A stretch of DNA of 64,000 nt from positions 1 through 64,000 of the forward strand of contig NZ_FOBB01000008.1 of NCBI RefSeq assembly GCF_900109685.1, read 5' to 3'. Below, piece after piece: positions 23,120 to 32,348 of this stretch; within the stretch, counting starts at the first letter, position 1, and the number at the start of each line of letters is the position of its first letter. The DNA is from Chitinophaga rupis (GTDB lineage Bacteria > Bacteroidota > Bacteroidia > Chitinophagales > Chitinophagaceae). The position numbers and the translations under genes were made by a program. The notes beneath the pieces were generated by a model, which saw only the letters and a list, made by a program, of their open reading frames with translations, did not search any database and was not told the DNA's origin.

Positions 23120-25027
23120 ATGGCAGTTACAGACAAATCGGAAAAGGACAATAAAGATCTTTTTGCGGCCTATACGGAAGACTCTATCCGTTCGCTGGAT
23201 TGGCGTGAGCACATCCGCCTGCGGCCGGGTATGTATATTGGTAAACTGGGGGATGGCACCAGTATGGACGACGGTATTTACATCCTTATTAAAGAGGTGG
23301 TAGATAACTGTATTGACGAACATACCATGGGCTTTGGCAAGCAGGTAGACATTAAGGTATCTGAGCACAGTGTAACGGTGCGTGACTATGGCCGCGGCAT
23401 ACCGCTGGGCAAAGTAGTGGATGTAGTGAGCAAGATCAATACCGGCGCCAAATACGATAGTAAAGCTTTCCAGAAGTCGGTAGGTTTGAACGGGGTAGGT
23501 ACTAAAGCGGTGAATGCCCTGAGCAGCTATTTTAAAGTAACCGCAATACGCGACGGCCGCATGAAAGTAGCGGAGTTTGAACGCGGCGTGCTTACCAAAG
23601 AGCATAAGGAAGCCCCTACCAATGAAAGCAATGGTACGCTGGTAACCTTTACGCCGGATGATACGGTTTTTAAGAACTATCATTATATACCGGAGTTCCT
23701 GGAAAACCAGATCTGGAACTACTGCTTTCTGAACGCAGGGCTCACCATCAATTTTAACGGGCAGAAATACATTTCCAAAAACGGTTTGCTGGACCTGCTG
23801 CAGCGTAAAACCAATGCCGACGATCTGCGTTATCCTATCATTCACCTGAAGGGGGAGGATATAGAAATAGCCTTAACACATGAAAACCAATATGGTGAGG
23901 AATATTATTCCTTTGTGAACGGGCAGCACACCACCCAGGGCGGTACGCACCTGGCAGCCTTCCGCGAAGCCTTTGTAAAAACTGTACGTGATTTTTATAA
24001 AAAGGATTATGATGCTACGGATATACGTGCCTCTATTTGCGCCGCTATATCTGTAAGGGTGCAGGAGCCGGTATTTGAATCCCAGACAAAAACCAAGCTG
24101 GGCTCACTGACCGTATTTGAGAATGGCCCTTCCATGAAGGCGTTTGTACTGGATTTTTTAAGCAAACACCTGGATGATTACCTGCACCGTAACCCAACGG
24201 TAGCAGAGGCCATGAAAAAACGTATTGAGCAAAGCGAGCGGGAACGTAAGGAGCTGGCCGGAATTAAAAAGCTGGCCAATGAACGGGCTAAAAAAGCCAA
24301 CCTGCACAACCGTAAGCTGCGCGATTGCCGTTTTCACCTGAATGATGAGCTGACCGGTAAAGAAAAAATTGAGCAGGAAGCCCGGCGCCTGGATACGGTG
24401 ATCTTTATAACGGAAGGTGATTCCGCCAGCGGCTCCATTACCAAATCCCGCAACGTGGAAACACAGGCGGTATTCAGCCTGCGTGGTAAACCGCTGAACA
24501 GCTTTGGCCTTACCAAAAAGATCGTGTATGAGAATGAAGAATTTAACCTGCTGCAGCATGCACTGAATATTGAAGAGGGCCTGGAAGGCCTGCGCTATAA
24601 CAAAATTGTGGTAGCTACCGATGCTGATGTTGATGGTATGCACATCCGCTTACTGCTGCTTACTTTCTTTTTGCAGTTCTTCCCCGACCTGGTGAAGAAC
24701 GGGCATGTGTACATCCTGGAAACACCCTTGTTCCGTGTGCGGAATAAACAGGAAACCATTTACTGTTACAGCGAGGAAGAAAAGCAAAAGGCAGTGAAAA
24801 AGCTGGGCAGCAAACCGGAGATCACCCGCTTTAAAGGATTGGGTGAAATATCACCGCAGGAGTTTGGCCGTTTCATTGGAGAAGATATGAAGGTGGAACC
24901 GATCATCTTATCCAAAGACGTGCACATTCAAAAGCTGCTGGAATATTACATGGGTAAGAATACGCAAACGCGGCAGGAGTTTATTATCAGCAATCTGAGA
25001 TACGAGAAGGATCTGGTTGCCGAGTAG
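23120..25027 (+). CDS. parE: DNA topoisomerase IV subunit B (ParE; GyrB-like)
   Basis: 635 residues. ATPase subunit: N-terminal GHKL domain ([45 protein letters not shown]), transducer domain, then the TOPRIM with EGDSASGS (GyrB proteins usually have EGDSAGGS) and [10 protein letters not shown] for Mg2+ binding. Length fits ParE without the long GyrB insertion. Partner parC lies 1.6 kb downstream on the same strand with two small genes between, which supports topoisomerase IV rather than gyrase. Confidence 0.9.
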   Translation: MAVTDKSEKDNKDLFAAYTEDSIRSLDWREHIRLRPGMYIGKLGDGTSMDDGIYILIKEVVDNCIDEHTMGFGKQVDIKVSEHSVTVRDYGRGIPLGKVVDVVSKINTGAKYDSKAFQKSVGLNGVGTKAVNALSSYFKVTAIRDGRMKVAEFERGVLTKEHKEAPTNESNGTLVTFTPDDTVFKNYHYIPEFLENQIWNYCFLNAGLTINFNGQKYISKNGLLDLLQRKTNADDLRYPIIHLKGEDIEIALTHENQYGEEYYSFVNGQHTTQGGTHLAAFREAFVKTVRDFYKKDYDATDIRASICAAISVRVQEPVFESQTKTKLGSLTVFENGPSMKAFVLDFLSKHLDDYLHRNPTVAEAMKKRIEQSERERKELAGIKKLANERAKKANLHNRKLRDCRFHLNDELTGKEKIEQEARRLDTVIFITEGDSASGSITKSRNVETQAVFSLRGKPLNSFGLTKKIVYENEEFNLLQHALNIEEGLEGLRYNKIVVATDADVDGMHIRLLLLTFFLQFFPDLVKNGHVYILETPLFRVRNKQETIYCYSEEEKQKAVKKLGSKPEITRFKGLGEISPQEFGRFIGEDMKVEPIILSKDVHIQKLLEYYMGKNTQTRQEFIISNLRYEKDLVAE

Positions 25028-25075
25028 GTAATTAATAATGAAGAATGAACCTTGATTATTAATTCTTAAACAAAT
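25028..25075 (+). repeat. Heptad repeat family D (AATAATG/AAGAATG) after parE
   Basis: From the parE stop: AATTAATAATGAAGAATGAA, then a degenerate copy (TTATTAATTC). TTAATAATGAAGAATGAA (25032-25049) is found as an exact 18-nt reverse complement directly after the MATE stop codon at 51854-51871. 7-nt steps: AATAATG, AAGAATG, AACCTTG. Confidence 0.65.
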
Positions 25076-25084
25076 TTTTAATTA

Positions 25085-25972
25085 ATGTTATTACATATCG
25101 TATTCGGACAGGCCTCCAAACCGGTGCTGGCAGCCGCTTTTGAACTGGACGAAAAATTAAGCGGGGAAATACTTTGTTTCGAGGATGACCTTTCTGTGGG
25201 CCCTTTATTTATACTGGATACTAAAGATGGGCAGTCGAACCGCCACCAATGGTGGCAACAGCTGGCCGGCTTACAACCACAGCCGGTAGCTGCCGCTGCA
25301 GAGGAAACAGCACCGCCGGCAGAAGAAGAGCCCTGGGCAGATGCAGAACTGGCGAAGCAGTTAAAAGCCCTTTTAAAAGCAGAACCGGAGCAGGAAGTAT
25401 GGATATGGGCCGGGCAAAATGCCCGCGATGTGTGTGGGTATTACTGGCTGGTAAGCCAGCTGTATGATTTTGCAGGCCGCATACACATTATTTACCTGAA
25501 CAACCTGCCTTTCCTGAATGAGAAGAATGCAGTGTTTTATCCTACCCACCTGCACCAGATATTACCCAAAGAATTCCTGAAAGCTAAAAAGCTGGCCCGC
25601 CCGGTATCCCTGGCGGAGTTTGAGCTGGATGGCGATGAATGGCACCGTTTAATGAACGAGAATGCCGGCATACGCCTGCTGGAAGGGGGCAAAAAAATAA
25701 AAGGTGAACCTGCGGTACATTATGATAAAGAGCTGCTGCAGCAAAGCACCAAAGAATTTCAGAAAGCCGCCAAAGTAGTAGGACAGGTAACCGGTAAATT
25801 AAAATACCCGGTGCTGGATCAGTACCTTGCCTGGCGCCTGAAAGAGCTGATCAAAGAAGGGCAGCTGGAAAGCAGGGGAGAGCTGAAGACGATGAAGGAT
25901 TTTGAAGTGAAATTGCCGGGTGGCGGGGAAGAAGCGTCAGCGGAACAACCGGCGGAACCGGCAGCAGAATAG
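25085..25972 (+). CDS. DUF1835 domain protein
   Basis: 295 residues, cytoplasmic. The N-terminus (MLLHIVFGQASKPVLAAAFE and FEDDLSVGPL) matches DUF1835, and the later part (residues about 170-260) resembles the associated DUF3658 domain. A Glu/Ala/Pro-rich linker lies at about residues 68-90 and an acidic Ala/Pro tail at the end. Function unknown. Begins 57 bases after parE, so possibly cotranscribed. Confidence 0.75.
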   Translation: MLLHIVFGQASKPVLAAAFELDEKLSGEILCFEDDLSVGPLFILDTKDGQSNRHQWWQQLAGLQPQPVAAAAEETAPPAEEEPWADAELAKQLKALLKAEPEQEVWIWAGQNARDVCGYYWLVSQLYDFAGRIHIIYLNNLPFLNEKNAVFYPTHLHQILPKEFLKAKKLARPVSLAEFELDGDEWHRLMNENAGIRLLEGGKKIKGEPAVHYDKELLQQSTKEFQKAAKVVGQVTGKLKYPVLDQYLAWRLKELIKEGQLESRGELKTMKDFEVKLPGGGEEASAEQPAEPAAE

Positions 25973-25995
25973 AATAATAGGGGCCGGCTAAATCG

Positions 25996-26057
25996 TAAAA
26001 AGGAGGCGCTTAGGACCGTGTAAACGCGGTTCTTACCCGGGAAGGGTAGCCTTTTTA
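25996..26057 (+). terminator. Branched hairpin element, possible terminator
   Basis: Outer stem TAAAAAGG (25996-26003) with CCTTTTTA (26050-26057) encloses two inner hairpins: AGGACCG with CGGTTCT (26012-26033) and ACCC with GGGT (26035-26047). The A-run and T-run of the outer stem make it a two-way terminator, but the two inner arms give a three-way junction not needed for termination. It sits 23 bases before the cupin start, so it could also act as a leader element. Confidence 0.5.
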
Positions 26058-26080
26058 GTCAGCCCACATATAATATATTT

Positions 26081-26479
26081 ATGGTAACGGTAACACCTTT
26101 GGAATTATTAGGGCAGGATGAGCGGGGCGCCAATTATATCTGGAGCTCTGACCGTACCGGTGATTTTATGATGTGCTTCCGCAAAGCCGGCAGCAGCAGC
26201 GGCCAGCATTACCATGAAGGCAAAAGCGCTTACAAGAACCCGGAGATATTATTTGTAATGACGGGGCAGGCAGAGCTGCACTGGTGCCCGCTGGGTGAAA
26301 AAGAGATACGTGTAACGTCCATCACAGCGCCGGCAAAGGTGGTAGTAGCCATCAACATCTGGCACCAGCTGATAGCGGTTACGGATTGTGCGTTGATAGA
26401 AATGAACTCCATTGCTGATGTGCAGCAGGATTCTGTAAGGATCTGGCGGGAGGAATTTGAGAGAATGCTGAAAGCGTAA
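26081..26479 (+). CDS. Single-domain cupin protein
   Basis: 132 residues forming one cupin barrel. The first cupin motif is GQHYHEGKSAYKNPEIL (two His and a Glu as likely metal ligands); the second region (INIWHQLIA) keeps His. Substrate unknown; sugar-nucleotide or small-ligand binding are options for such proteins. The last codons (LKA, stop) are read in the first units of the family A heptad array, with the TAA of AAAGCGTAAAGC as the stop. Confidence 0.75.
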   Translation: MVTVTPLELLGQDERGANYIWSSDRTGDFMMCFRKAGSSSGQHYHEGKSAYKNPEILFVMTGQAELHWCPLGEKEIRVTSITAPAKVVVAINIWHQLIAVTDCALIEMNSIADVQQDSVRIWREEFERMLKA

Positions 26480-26645
26480 AGCTGAAAGCATAAAGCTGAA
26501 GGCTGAAGGCGTAACGCTAAACGCTTAATGCAAAGACATCATTAAAAGCTAAAAGCTAAAGGCCAAAAGCTAAAAGCTAAAGGTTAAAGGCTAAAAGCTA
26601 AAGGTTAAAGGCTAAAAGCTAAAGACTAAGAGCTAAGAAATAAAG
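26474..26645 (+). repeat. Heptad repeat family A, long array before parC
   Basis: The clearest array of the window: about 23 units in strict 7-nt phase with one break near 26532-26543, e.g. TGAAAGC, ATAAAGC, TGAAGGC, GTAACGC, then TAAAAGC, TAAAGGC, CAAAAGC, TAAAAGC, TAAAGGT repeating up to the parC start. Fills the whole spacer between the cupin gene and parC. No spacer-repeat alternation, so not a CRISPR. Confidence 0.88.
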
Positions 26646-26648
26646 GTT

Positions 26649-29186
26649 ATGAGTGATATTCAAGATAATCTGCCAAACGAAGAATCCCTCCACAACATCA
26701 TTCACGTAGGTGGGATGTATCAAAACTGGTTCCTGGACTACGCTTCCTATGTAATACTGGAGCGTGCGGTACCCAGTGTGGAAGACGGATTAAAACCGGT
26801 ACAGCGCCGCATTCTGCACGCCATGAAGGAAATGGACGATGGCCGTTTTAACAAGGTGGCCAACGTAATAGGGCAAACCATGCAGTACCACCCGCACGGG
26901 GATGCCTCCATCAGCGATGCAATCGTGAACCTGGGACAAAAAGAGCTGTTGATAGAAACCCAGGGTAACTGGGGCGATGTACGCACCGGCGACGATGCGG
27001 CGGCGGCCCGTTACATTGAGGCGCGCCTTTCAAAGTTTGCGCTGGAAATAGCCTTTAATGCCAAAACCACTACCTGGCAGCTGAGCTATGATGGCCGTAA
27101 GAACGAGCCGCTTACCCTGCCCATGAAGTTCCCGCTGCTGCTGGCACAGGGCGCGGAAGGTATTGCCGTGGGCCTTTCCACCAAAATATTACCGCATAAC
27201 TTCTGCGAGCTTATAGATGCTTCCATTAAATACCTGCGGGGCAAAAAGTTTGAGCTGTACCCCGACTTTATGACCGGCGGTATGATAGATGTAGCGGGGT
27301 ATAACGATGGTAAGCGCGGTGGCAAAGTACGCGTACGTGCACATATTGAAGAAAAGGATAAAAAAACGCTGCTGATCAAGGATGTGCCTTATGGCATTAC
27401 CACTACGCAGCTGATGGAATCTATTGTAAAGGCCAACGACAGCGGTAAGATCAAGGTGAAGAAGGTGGTAGATAATACGGCCAAGGATGTGGAGATAGAA
27501 GTGCAGCTGGCGCCCGGCATTTCACCTGATATTACTATTGATGCGCTGTATGCCTTTACGGATTGTGAAATATCCATTTCGCCCAACGCCTGTATCATTG
27601 TAGAAGATAAACCGCAGTTTGTAACGGTATCAGACTTGCTGCGGCATTCAGCCAACTTTACCCGCGAGCTCCTGAAAAAAGAGCTGGAAATAAAGCTGTC
27701 GGAGCTGGAAGATAAATGGCACTATACCTCCCTGGAAAAGATCTTCTTTGAAAAAGGTATCTACAAGGAGCTGGAACAAAAACATAAGGACTGGGAAGCC
27801 GTGCTGGTAGCCATTGACAAAGGCTTTGGCCCGTATAAGAAACAGCTGAAGCGGGAGATCAGCCGGGAAGATATTGTGAAGCTAACGGAGAAGCCCGTAC
27901 GCCGTATTTACCGCCTGGATATCAATGAGCTGAATGAACAGATTAAAGCAATTGATGCGGATATTAAACAGGTAAAATACGACCTGGACCACCTGGTGGA
28001 TTATACCGTGGGTTATTATGAGAACCTGCTGAAGAAATACGGTAAAGGCCGCGAAAGGCTCACAGAGATCAAAACTTTTGATACCATACAGGTGCAGCAG
28101 GTGGCTATTGCCAATACCAAGATCTACGTGAACCGTGCAGATGGTTTCATTGGTACCTCTCTGAAGAAAGATGAATTTGTAGCAGACTGCTCTGACCTGG
28201 ATAACATTATCGTATTCCGCAGGGATGGTAAGATGCTGATCACCAAAGTATCTGATAAAACCTTTGTAGGTAAGGATATTATTCATGTGGATATTTTCCG
28301 TAAGGGCGATGAGCGCACCACGTACAACATGATCTACGTGGATGGCAAAAGCGGTATCAGCTATGCCAAACGCTTTAACGTAACCGGTATTACCCGCGAT
28401 AAGGAATATGACCTGACCATTAAAGGAGAAAAGAACTCCAAGGTGCATTACTTTACCGCCAACGCCAATGGCGAGGCAGAAGTGGTAACCATTAAGCTGA
28501 GCCCCAACTGCCCGGCGCGTAACAAGGAGTTTGACCTGTTCTTTGAAACTATTGCCATTAAAGGCCGTAACTCGCAGGGCAACCAGGTAACCAAATACCC
28601 CATCCGCAGCGTGAAGTTTAAGGAGAAAGGCGTATCTACCCTGGCCGGCCAGAAGATCTGGTATGATGTTGCCGTAGGCCGCCTGAACACCGAAGAACGC
28701 GGCGTGTACATTGGCAGCTTTGAAGGAGAAGATAAGATCTTTGTGGTGTATAAGAACGGAACTTACGTACTTACCAACTTTGAGCTTACCAACCGCTATG
28801 AGCCGGATGATGTGATTTACATCGAAAAGTTCAACCCGGAAAAGATAGTGACCGCCATTTACTTTGATGCAGATAAGAAACAGTTCAACGCTAAACGTTT
28901 TAAGATTGAAACGCAAACAATGAACAACAAGTTCCTGTTCATTAAAGAAGGCGCCGGTAACTACCTGGAGCTGGCCACTACGCACTCCGATCCTATTGTG
29001 CTGCTGAAAACGGGCAAAAAACGCAACCCGGAAGAAGAGGAAGTGAACCTGGGTGAGTTTGTGGAAATAACCGGCTGGAAAACAGTAGGTACACGTATTG
29101 CCGGGGAAGACCTGGTAAGTGTGGAGCTCCTGTCTGAAGATGAGGATCCGGACCCGGAAGAGAATGTGCAGGGAGAGTTGTTTTAA
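26649..29186 (+). CDS. parC: DNA topoisomerase IV subunit A (ParC; GyrA-like)
   Basis: 845 residues. Breakage-rejoining subunit: ERAVPSVEDGLKPVQRRILH, the quinolone-pocket region MQYHPHGDASISDAI, catalytic Tyr in AARYIEARLS (Tyr about 123), coiled-coil and a C-terminal beta-pinwheel (repeats such as VDGKSGISYAKRFNV). Ends in an acidic tail typical of Bacteroidota ParC. With ParE it decatenates daughter chromosomes. Its leader is filled by the family A array, and its stop codon opens the family B array. Confidence 0.92.
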   Translation: MSDIQDNLPNEESLHNIIHVGGMYQNWFLDYASYVILERAVPSVEDGLKPVQRRILHAMKEMDDGRFNKVANVIGQTMQYHPHGDASISDAIVNLGQKELLIETQGNWGDVRTGDDAAAARYIEARLSKFALEIAFNAKTTTWQLSYDGRKNEPLTLPMKFPLLLAQGAEGIAVGLSTKILPHNFCELIDASIKYLRGKKFELYPDFMTGGMIDVAGYNDGKRGGKVRVRAHIEEKDKKTLLIKDVPYGITTTQLMESIVKANDSGKIKVKKVVDNTAKDVEIEVQLAPGISPDITIDALYAFTDCEISISPNACIIVEDKPQFVTVSDLLRHSANFTRELLKKELEIKLSELEDKWHYTSLEKIFFEKGIYKELEQKHKDWEAVLVAIDKGFGPYKKQLKREISREDIVKLTEKPVRRIYRLDINELNEQIKAIDADIKQVKYDLDHLVDYTVGYYENLLKKYGKGRERLTEIKTFDTIQVQQVAIANTKIYVNRADGFIGTSLKKDEFVADCSDLDNIIVFRRDGKMLITKVSDKTFVGKDIIHVDIFRKGDERTTYNMIYVDGKSGISYAKRFNVTGITRDKEYDLTIKGEKNSKVHYFTANANGEAEVVTIKLSPNCPARNKEFDLFFETIAIKGRNSQGNQVTKYPIRSVKFKEKGVSTLAGQKIWYDVAVGRLNTEERGVYIGSFEGEDKIFVVYKNGTYVLTNFELTNRYEPDDVIYIEKFNPEKIVTAIYFDADKKQFNAKRFKIETQTMNNKFLFIKEGAGNYLELATTHSDPIVLLKTGKKRNPEEEEVNLGEFVEITGWKTVGTRIAGEDLVSVELLSEDEDPDPEENVQGELF

Positions 29187-29411
29187 TTACGAATTATCAA
29201 TTACGAATTGGAATGCAGCGGAGATTGAGTTTGATTGGATGAATTGATAGCTGTAATTGAGAATATTAATAAAAGCGGAAGGTTTGAAGTTAAAGGTTAT
29301 AATGCCTGCTTCAAACCTTTCGCTTTTGTATTTGTGCATATTATGAATTATGATTGATGGTGAAGTATTTCAAATAATTCGTAATTCGTAATTGATAATT
29401 CGTAATTAAAA
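29181..29411. repeat. Heptad repeat family B (AATTACG) at two convergent stops
   Basis: parC and the minus-strand oxidoreductase gene converge here. Both end TTT-TAA followed by the same 29 bases made of AATTACG/AATTATC units: 29181-29209 after parC and its exact reverse complement at 29383-29411 after the oxidoreductase. Between them are about 170 bases with a probable shared hairpin region (GGTTTGAAG ... CTTCAAACC, 29281-29320) that can act as terminator for both genes. Confidence 0.85.
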
Positions 29412-30545
29412 CGGTTTCCCATGCGTAGATCTTATGATCTGCTTCGCTAACCCCGGCATATACCGCATTAAGCCAACCAAAAAAGTGGCCCGGCTTTCTG
29501 TACCCAGGAAGGCCTGGAGGACACGGCCCATGAACAGGCGGGAGGTGAAATGCTTGCGCCAGTGGTGCCGGTAACAACGTTCCATTTCCTTACGGGTGAT
29601 CTTTTGCTGCAGCAGCTCATGGATCTGGTCAAAGGCCAGCTTGGCGCCGTGCATGGCCATGCTCATGCCGTTGCCGCAAAGGGGAGTGATCATGCCAGCG
29701 GCATCGCCCACCATTAAGATATGGTTCTCTACAGCGGCCTTTTTGGAAAAGCTGATCTGGGAAATGGCCAGCGGCTGCTCATACAGGAAAGTGGCTTCCG
29801 TAAAGATCTTTTTCAGGTGCGGGTTGCGGTATAATATTTCCCGCTCCATTTGCGGAATGCTGTTGTTATGCTTTTGCAGGTTAGCGGCGGTGGTCAGGTA
29901 ACAAAGACAGCATTTACCATCTTCAATACGGGCAATACCACAGTAGCCATCGTCAAAATTATGCAGGGCTATCAGCCCTTCAGGGTGATCGTATTGAATG
30001 TGGTATTTAATACCAATATAGTTATTAAGCTTGCCGGGCGGCTGTTGTACAAAAGGCCGTTTCCACTTTACATCCAGGTTGCTGCGCTTGCCAAAGGCGC
30101 CTGCTGCAATGAAGGCTGTAATACGCCTTCCCTGATCGGCATTAATGACAAAGCGGTTGTTCCTGAACTGTACGTCCTGCACTTTGGTTTGGGTAAGCAC
30201 ATGTACGCCTTTCTTCTGAGCAATTTCATACAAGGCATTATCCAGCAGGTAACGGCTAATGCCAAACCCGCCTAAAGGCAGATCAGTCGTATAGGCCTGG
30301 CCGTGCGGGTCGGAGAGGAGCAGCTTCCGGATCTGCGGCAGGTTCATATTTCCTACCGGAACGCCCAGCCTTTCCAGGAAGCCCCGGCTTTCCAGGCTAA
30401 TGTATTCCCCGCATACTTTATGAAAAGGGTATTGCTCTTTTTCCAGCAGCACCACGGTATATCCCGCGCCGGCACACTGAATAGCCAGGCTTAGCCCCGC
30501 AAGGCCGCCCCCTATCACAGCAATATCGTACCGGTTATCATTCAT
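29406..30545 (-). CDS. FAD-dependent oxidoreductase (geranylgeranyl-reductase/hydroxylase-like)
   Basis: 379 residues from the ATG at 30545 (MNDNRYDIAVIGGGLAGLSL); upstream in-frame codons overlap the methyltransferase and are rejected. FAD Rossmann motif GGGLAGLSLA, ending in Glu (LLEKE); family motif CGEYISLESRGFLERLG; second FAD motif MVGDAAGMITPLCGNGM. This group includes geranylgeranyl reductases and aromatic hydroxylases. Last gene of the type III PKS operon, overlapping the methyltransferase by 8 bases. In known phenolic-lipid operons (e.g. srs of Streptomyces) a flavoprotein hydroxylates the ring; a similar role is inferred here. Confidence 0.85.
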   Translation of the reverse strand: MNDNRYDIAVIGGGLAGLSLAIQCAGAGYTVVLLEKEQYPFHKVCGEYISLESRGFLERLGVPVGNMNLPQIRKLLLSDPHGQAYTTDLPLGGFGISRYLLDNALYEIAQKKGVHVLTQTKVQDVQFRNNRFVINADQGRRITAFIAAGAFGKRSNLDVKWKRPFVQQPPGKLNNYIGIKYHIQYDHPEGLIALHNFDDGYCGIARIEDGKCCLCYLTTAANLQKHNNSIPQMEREILYRNPHLKKIFTEATFLYEQPLAISQISFSKKAAVENHILMVGDAAGMITPLCGNGMSMAMHGAKLAFDQIHELLQQKITRKEMERCYRHHWRKHFTSRLFMGRVLQAFLGTESRATFLVGLMRYMPGLAKQIIRSTHGKPF

Positions 30546-31236
30546 GGTGCTTAAAAGTAACCAGGTGACGAAAAGCCCATTGCCATTGCACGCCGGCCGG
30601 CGGTAACCCGGCCTGTGCCAGTAAACCCTGCCATTCCCGCTTTTTAAAACCCCTGGCCACACTTAGCGGCGCATCATTCTTTACCAGGTAAGAGCGGGAA
30701 AACAATTTAGTGAGCACACGTATGGAGTGGTATGCCAGCCAGTGCCGGTGCAGATCATTAATAAAAAAGCCGGTGCTGCAGTGCTGCTGCATCCATTGCA
30801 GCTGTTCAATTAAAGCGGCATCAGTAAAGTGGTGGCAGAAAAGGCTGGAAAAAATTACATCCGGTTTATCCGTAAACGTTACTTCCCGGTAATCATTCAC
30901 AATCCAGCGGGTGTGGGATTGCAATATTTGCTTTTGCTCTGCATATTCAATACAGGTATCCTTTATGTCAATACCGGTAAAGGTTACGCTGATGTGCTTG
31001 CGTTTGCACCATTGCAGCAAGGCTGCCAGGTTATCGCCGCCGCCACAGCCTATTTCACATACATGAATGCGGGTGCGGCCGTTCAGCAGCTGCTGCAGGC
31101 CGCGGATGGTAATACGGTGCCCGCCCAGCCAGCGGTTGATGTTATCCAGCTCCCGCAGGTTCTGCTCAATATCTTTGAACGGAATGTTGTCACCATCCAG
31201 TAATTCCGGTTTGTATGAACGTTGTGCGAGGTTCAT
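30538..31236 (-). CDS. SAM-dependent methyltransferase, class I
   Basis: 232 residues. Motif I is IHVCEIGCGGGDNLAALL (about 56-73), with the acidic residue of motif II in FTGIDIK; motif VIFSSLFCHHF follows. Likely O- or C-methyltransferase on the polyketide product. The start ATG overlaps the PKS stop by 4 bases (ATGA), and the end overlaps the oxidoreductase by 8 bases, so translation is coupled. Resembles the role of SrsB in the Streptomyces phenolic-lipid operon; specific site unknown. Confidence 0.85.
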   Translation of the reverse strand: MNLAQRSYKPELLDGDNIPFKDIEQNLRELDNINRWLGGHRITIRGLQQLLNGRTRIHVCEIGCGGGDNLAALLQWCKRKHISVTFTGIDIKDTCIEYAEQKQILQSHTRWIVNDYREVTFTDKPDVIFSSLFCHHFTDAALIEQLQWMQQHCSTGFFINDLHRHWLAYHSIRVLTKLFSRSYLVKNDAPLSVARGFKKREWQGLLAQAGLPPAGVQWQWAFRHLVTFKHHE

Positions 31237-32348
31237 TTTACGGAAGCGATAAATGTTTCCATTGTAAGCCCCGGGCCAAATGCCACTCCAAAGATCTTTG
31301 CCGGTTGGGGGGTATGCTGCAGCTCTGCTAATATATCCTTTAGTATAAATAAAATAGTTGCGGATGACATGTTACCATAATCTTCCAGCACTTTACGGGA
31401 AAAGCACAGGTCATTGGCGTCCAGCTCCAGCTGGTGCTCAATTTCGTCCAGGATCTTACGGCCGCCGGGGTGTACGCACCAATGGGTAATATCCTGCTGG
31501 TTAATGTTGCTCTTTTGCAGGGCTTCCTGTACCAGCCCGCTGATATCTTCTTTAATAAGATGCGGGATATAGCTGCTCAGCGACATCAGGAAACCTTTGT
31601 TGCTGATGCCCCAGGCCATATCCAGCTTGCCTTTAAAGGCTATGTTGGCGCAAAAGCCATCAATGCTCAGCGCTGGTTTGCTGCCTGTGGCAGTACCCGC
31701 AGGCTGGTTAGCCATCAGCACCGCTGCGCTGCCATCGGCAAACAGCAGGGCGCTGGCAGCATTATCCGGCGTATAGTCCTGCTGAAAATGCAGGGTACAC
31801 AGCTCTGTAGCTACGATCATTACTTTGGCCTGCGGTTCCGTATCGCAGATCATCTTCCCTAACTTTAACGCATGTACGGCGGCGTAGCAGCCCATAAAGT
31901 TTACGGATGTACGAAAAATACCGGGCGACAGCTGCAGCGCTTCTATGATCTCAAGGTCCAGGCCGGGTGCGCTCATGCCGGTACAGCTTACGGTAATAAG
32001 ATGGGTAACGGCTGTTACCTCCATAACCCCTTCCATACACTGTTCTATGGCTTGCAGTGACAGGGGCAGGGCCTCCTGTTTATACAGGGCCATACGCTTA
32101 TCTACCGTCAGTAAGGTGCCGTTGGCGCTAACAGCAGCGGTTTGGGTAACGGTCCATTCTTCCTCCGGCAGGCTATAATCCGGTAATACGGAATAGCGGG
32201 TTTGAATACCGCTGTGCCGGTATAAAAAAGACAGCTTACGCTTATCGGTTTCATCCAGCTGGTGTACCTGTTGCATAAAACGCAGGATGTCATCCTGCTG
32301 GTGACGATAAGCGGGTACCGCTGTGCCTATGGAAATGATTTCAGCCAA
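31233..32348 (-). CDS. Type III polyketide synthase (chalcone/stilbene synthase family)
   Basis: 371 residues, homodimeric thiolase-fold enzyme that extends an acyl starter with malonyl-CoA. All catalytic residues are visible: Cys in NFMGCYAAVHAL (about 151), His in WCVHPGGRK (about 292) and Asn in DYGNMSSATIL (about 324). VSCTGMSAPGLD lies before the Cys. Bacterial homologues make alkylresorcinols, alkylpyrones or tetrahydroxynaphthalene; product not predictable by eye, but the prenyltransferase and YceI neighbours favour a lipid. Overlaps the UbiA gene by 8 bases and the methyltransferase by 4. Confidence 0.93.
   Translation of the reverse strand: MAEIISIGTAVPAYRHQQDDILRFMQQVHQLDETDKRKLSFLYRHSGIQTRYSVLPDYSLPEEEWTVTQTAAVSANGTLLTVDKRMALYKQEALPLSLQAIEQCMEGVMEVTAVTHLITVSCTGMSAPGLDLEIIEALQLSPGIFRTSVNFMGCYAAVHALKLGKMICDTEPQAKVMIVATELCTLHFQQDYTPDNAASALLFADGSAAVLMANQPAGTATGSKPALSIDGFCANIAFKGKLDMAWGISNKGFLMSLSSYIPHLIKEDISGLVQEALQKSNINQQDITHWCVHPGGRKILDEIEHQLELDANDLCFSRKVLEDYGNMSSATILFILKDILAELQHTPQPAKIFGVAFGPGLTMETFIASVK

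Noticed and set aside
26474-26645. Possible CRISPR array
   Set aside because: Repeats are 7 nt long, contiguous and without unique spacers, and no cas gene is near. It is a short tandem repeat array.
23120-29186. parE/parC as gyrB/gyrA
   Set aside because: Co-location on one strand, the short GyrB-like subunit and the EGDSASGS variant fit Bacteroidota ParE/ParC better; gyrase is not excluded without a whole-genome comparison.
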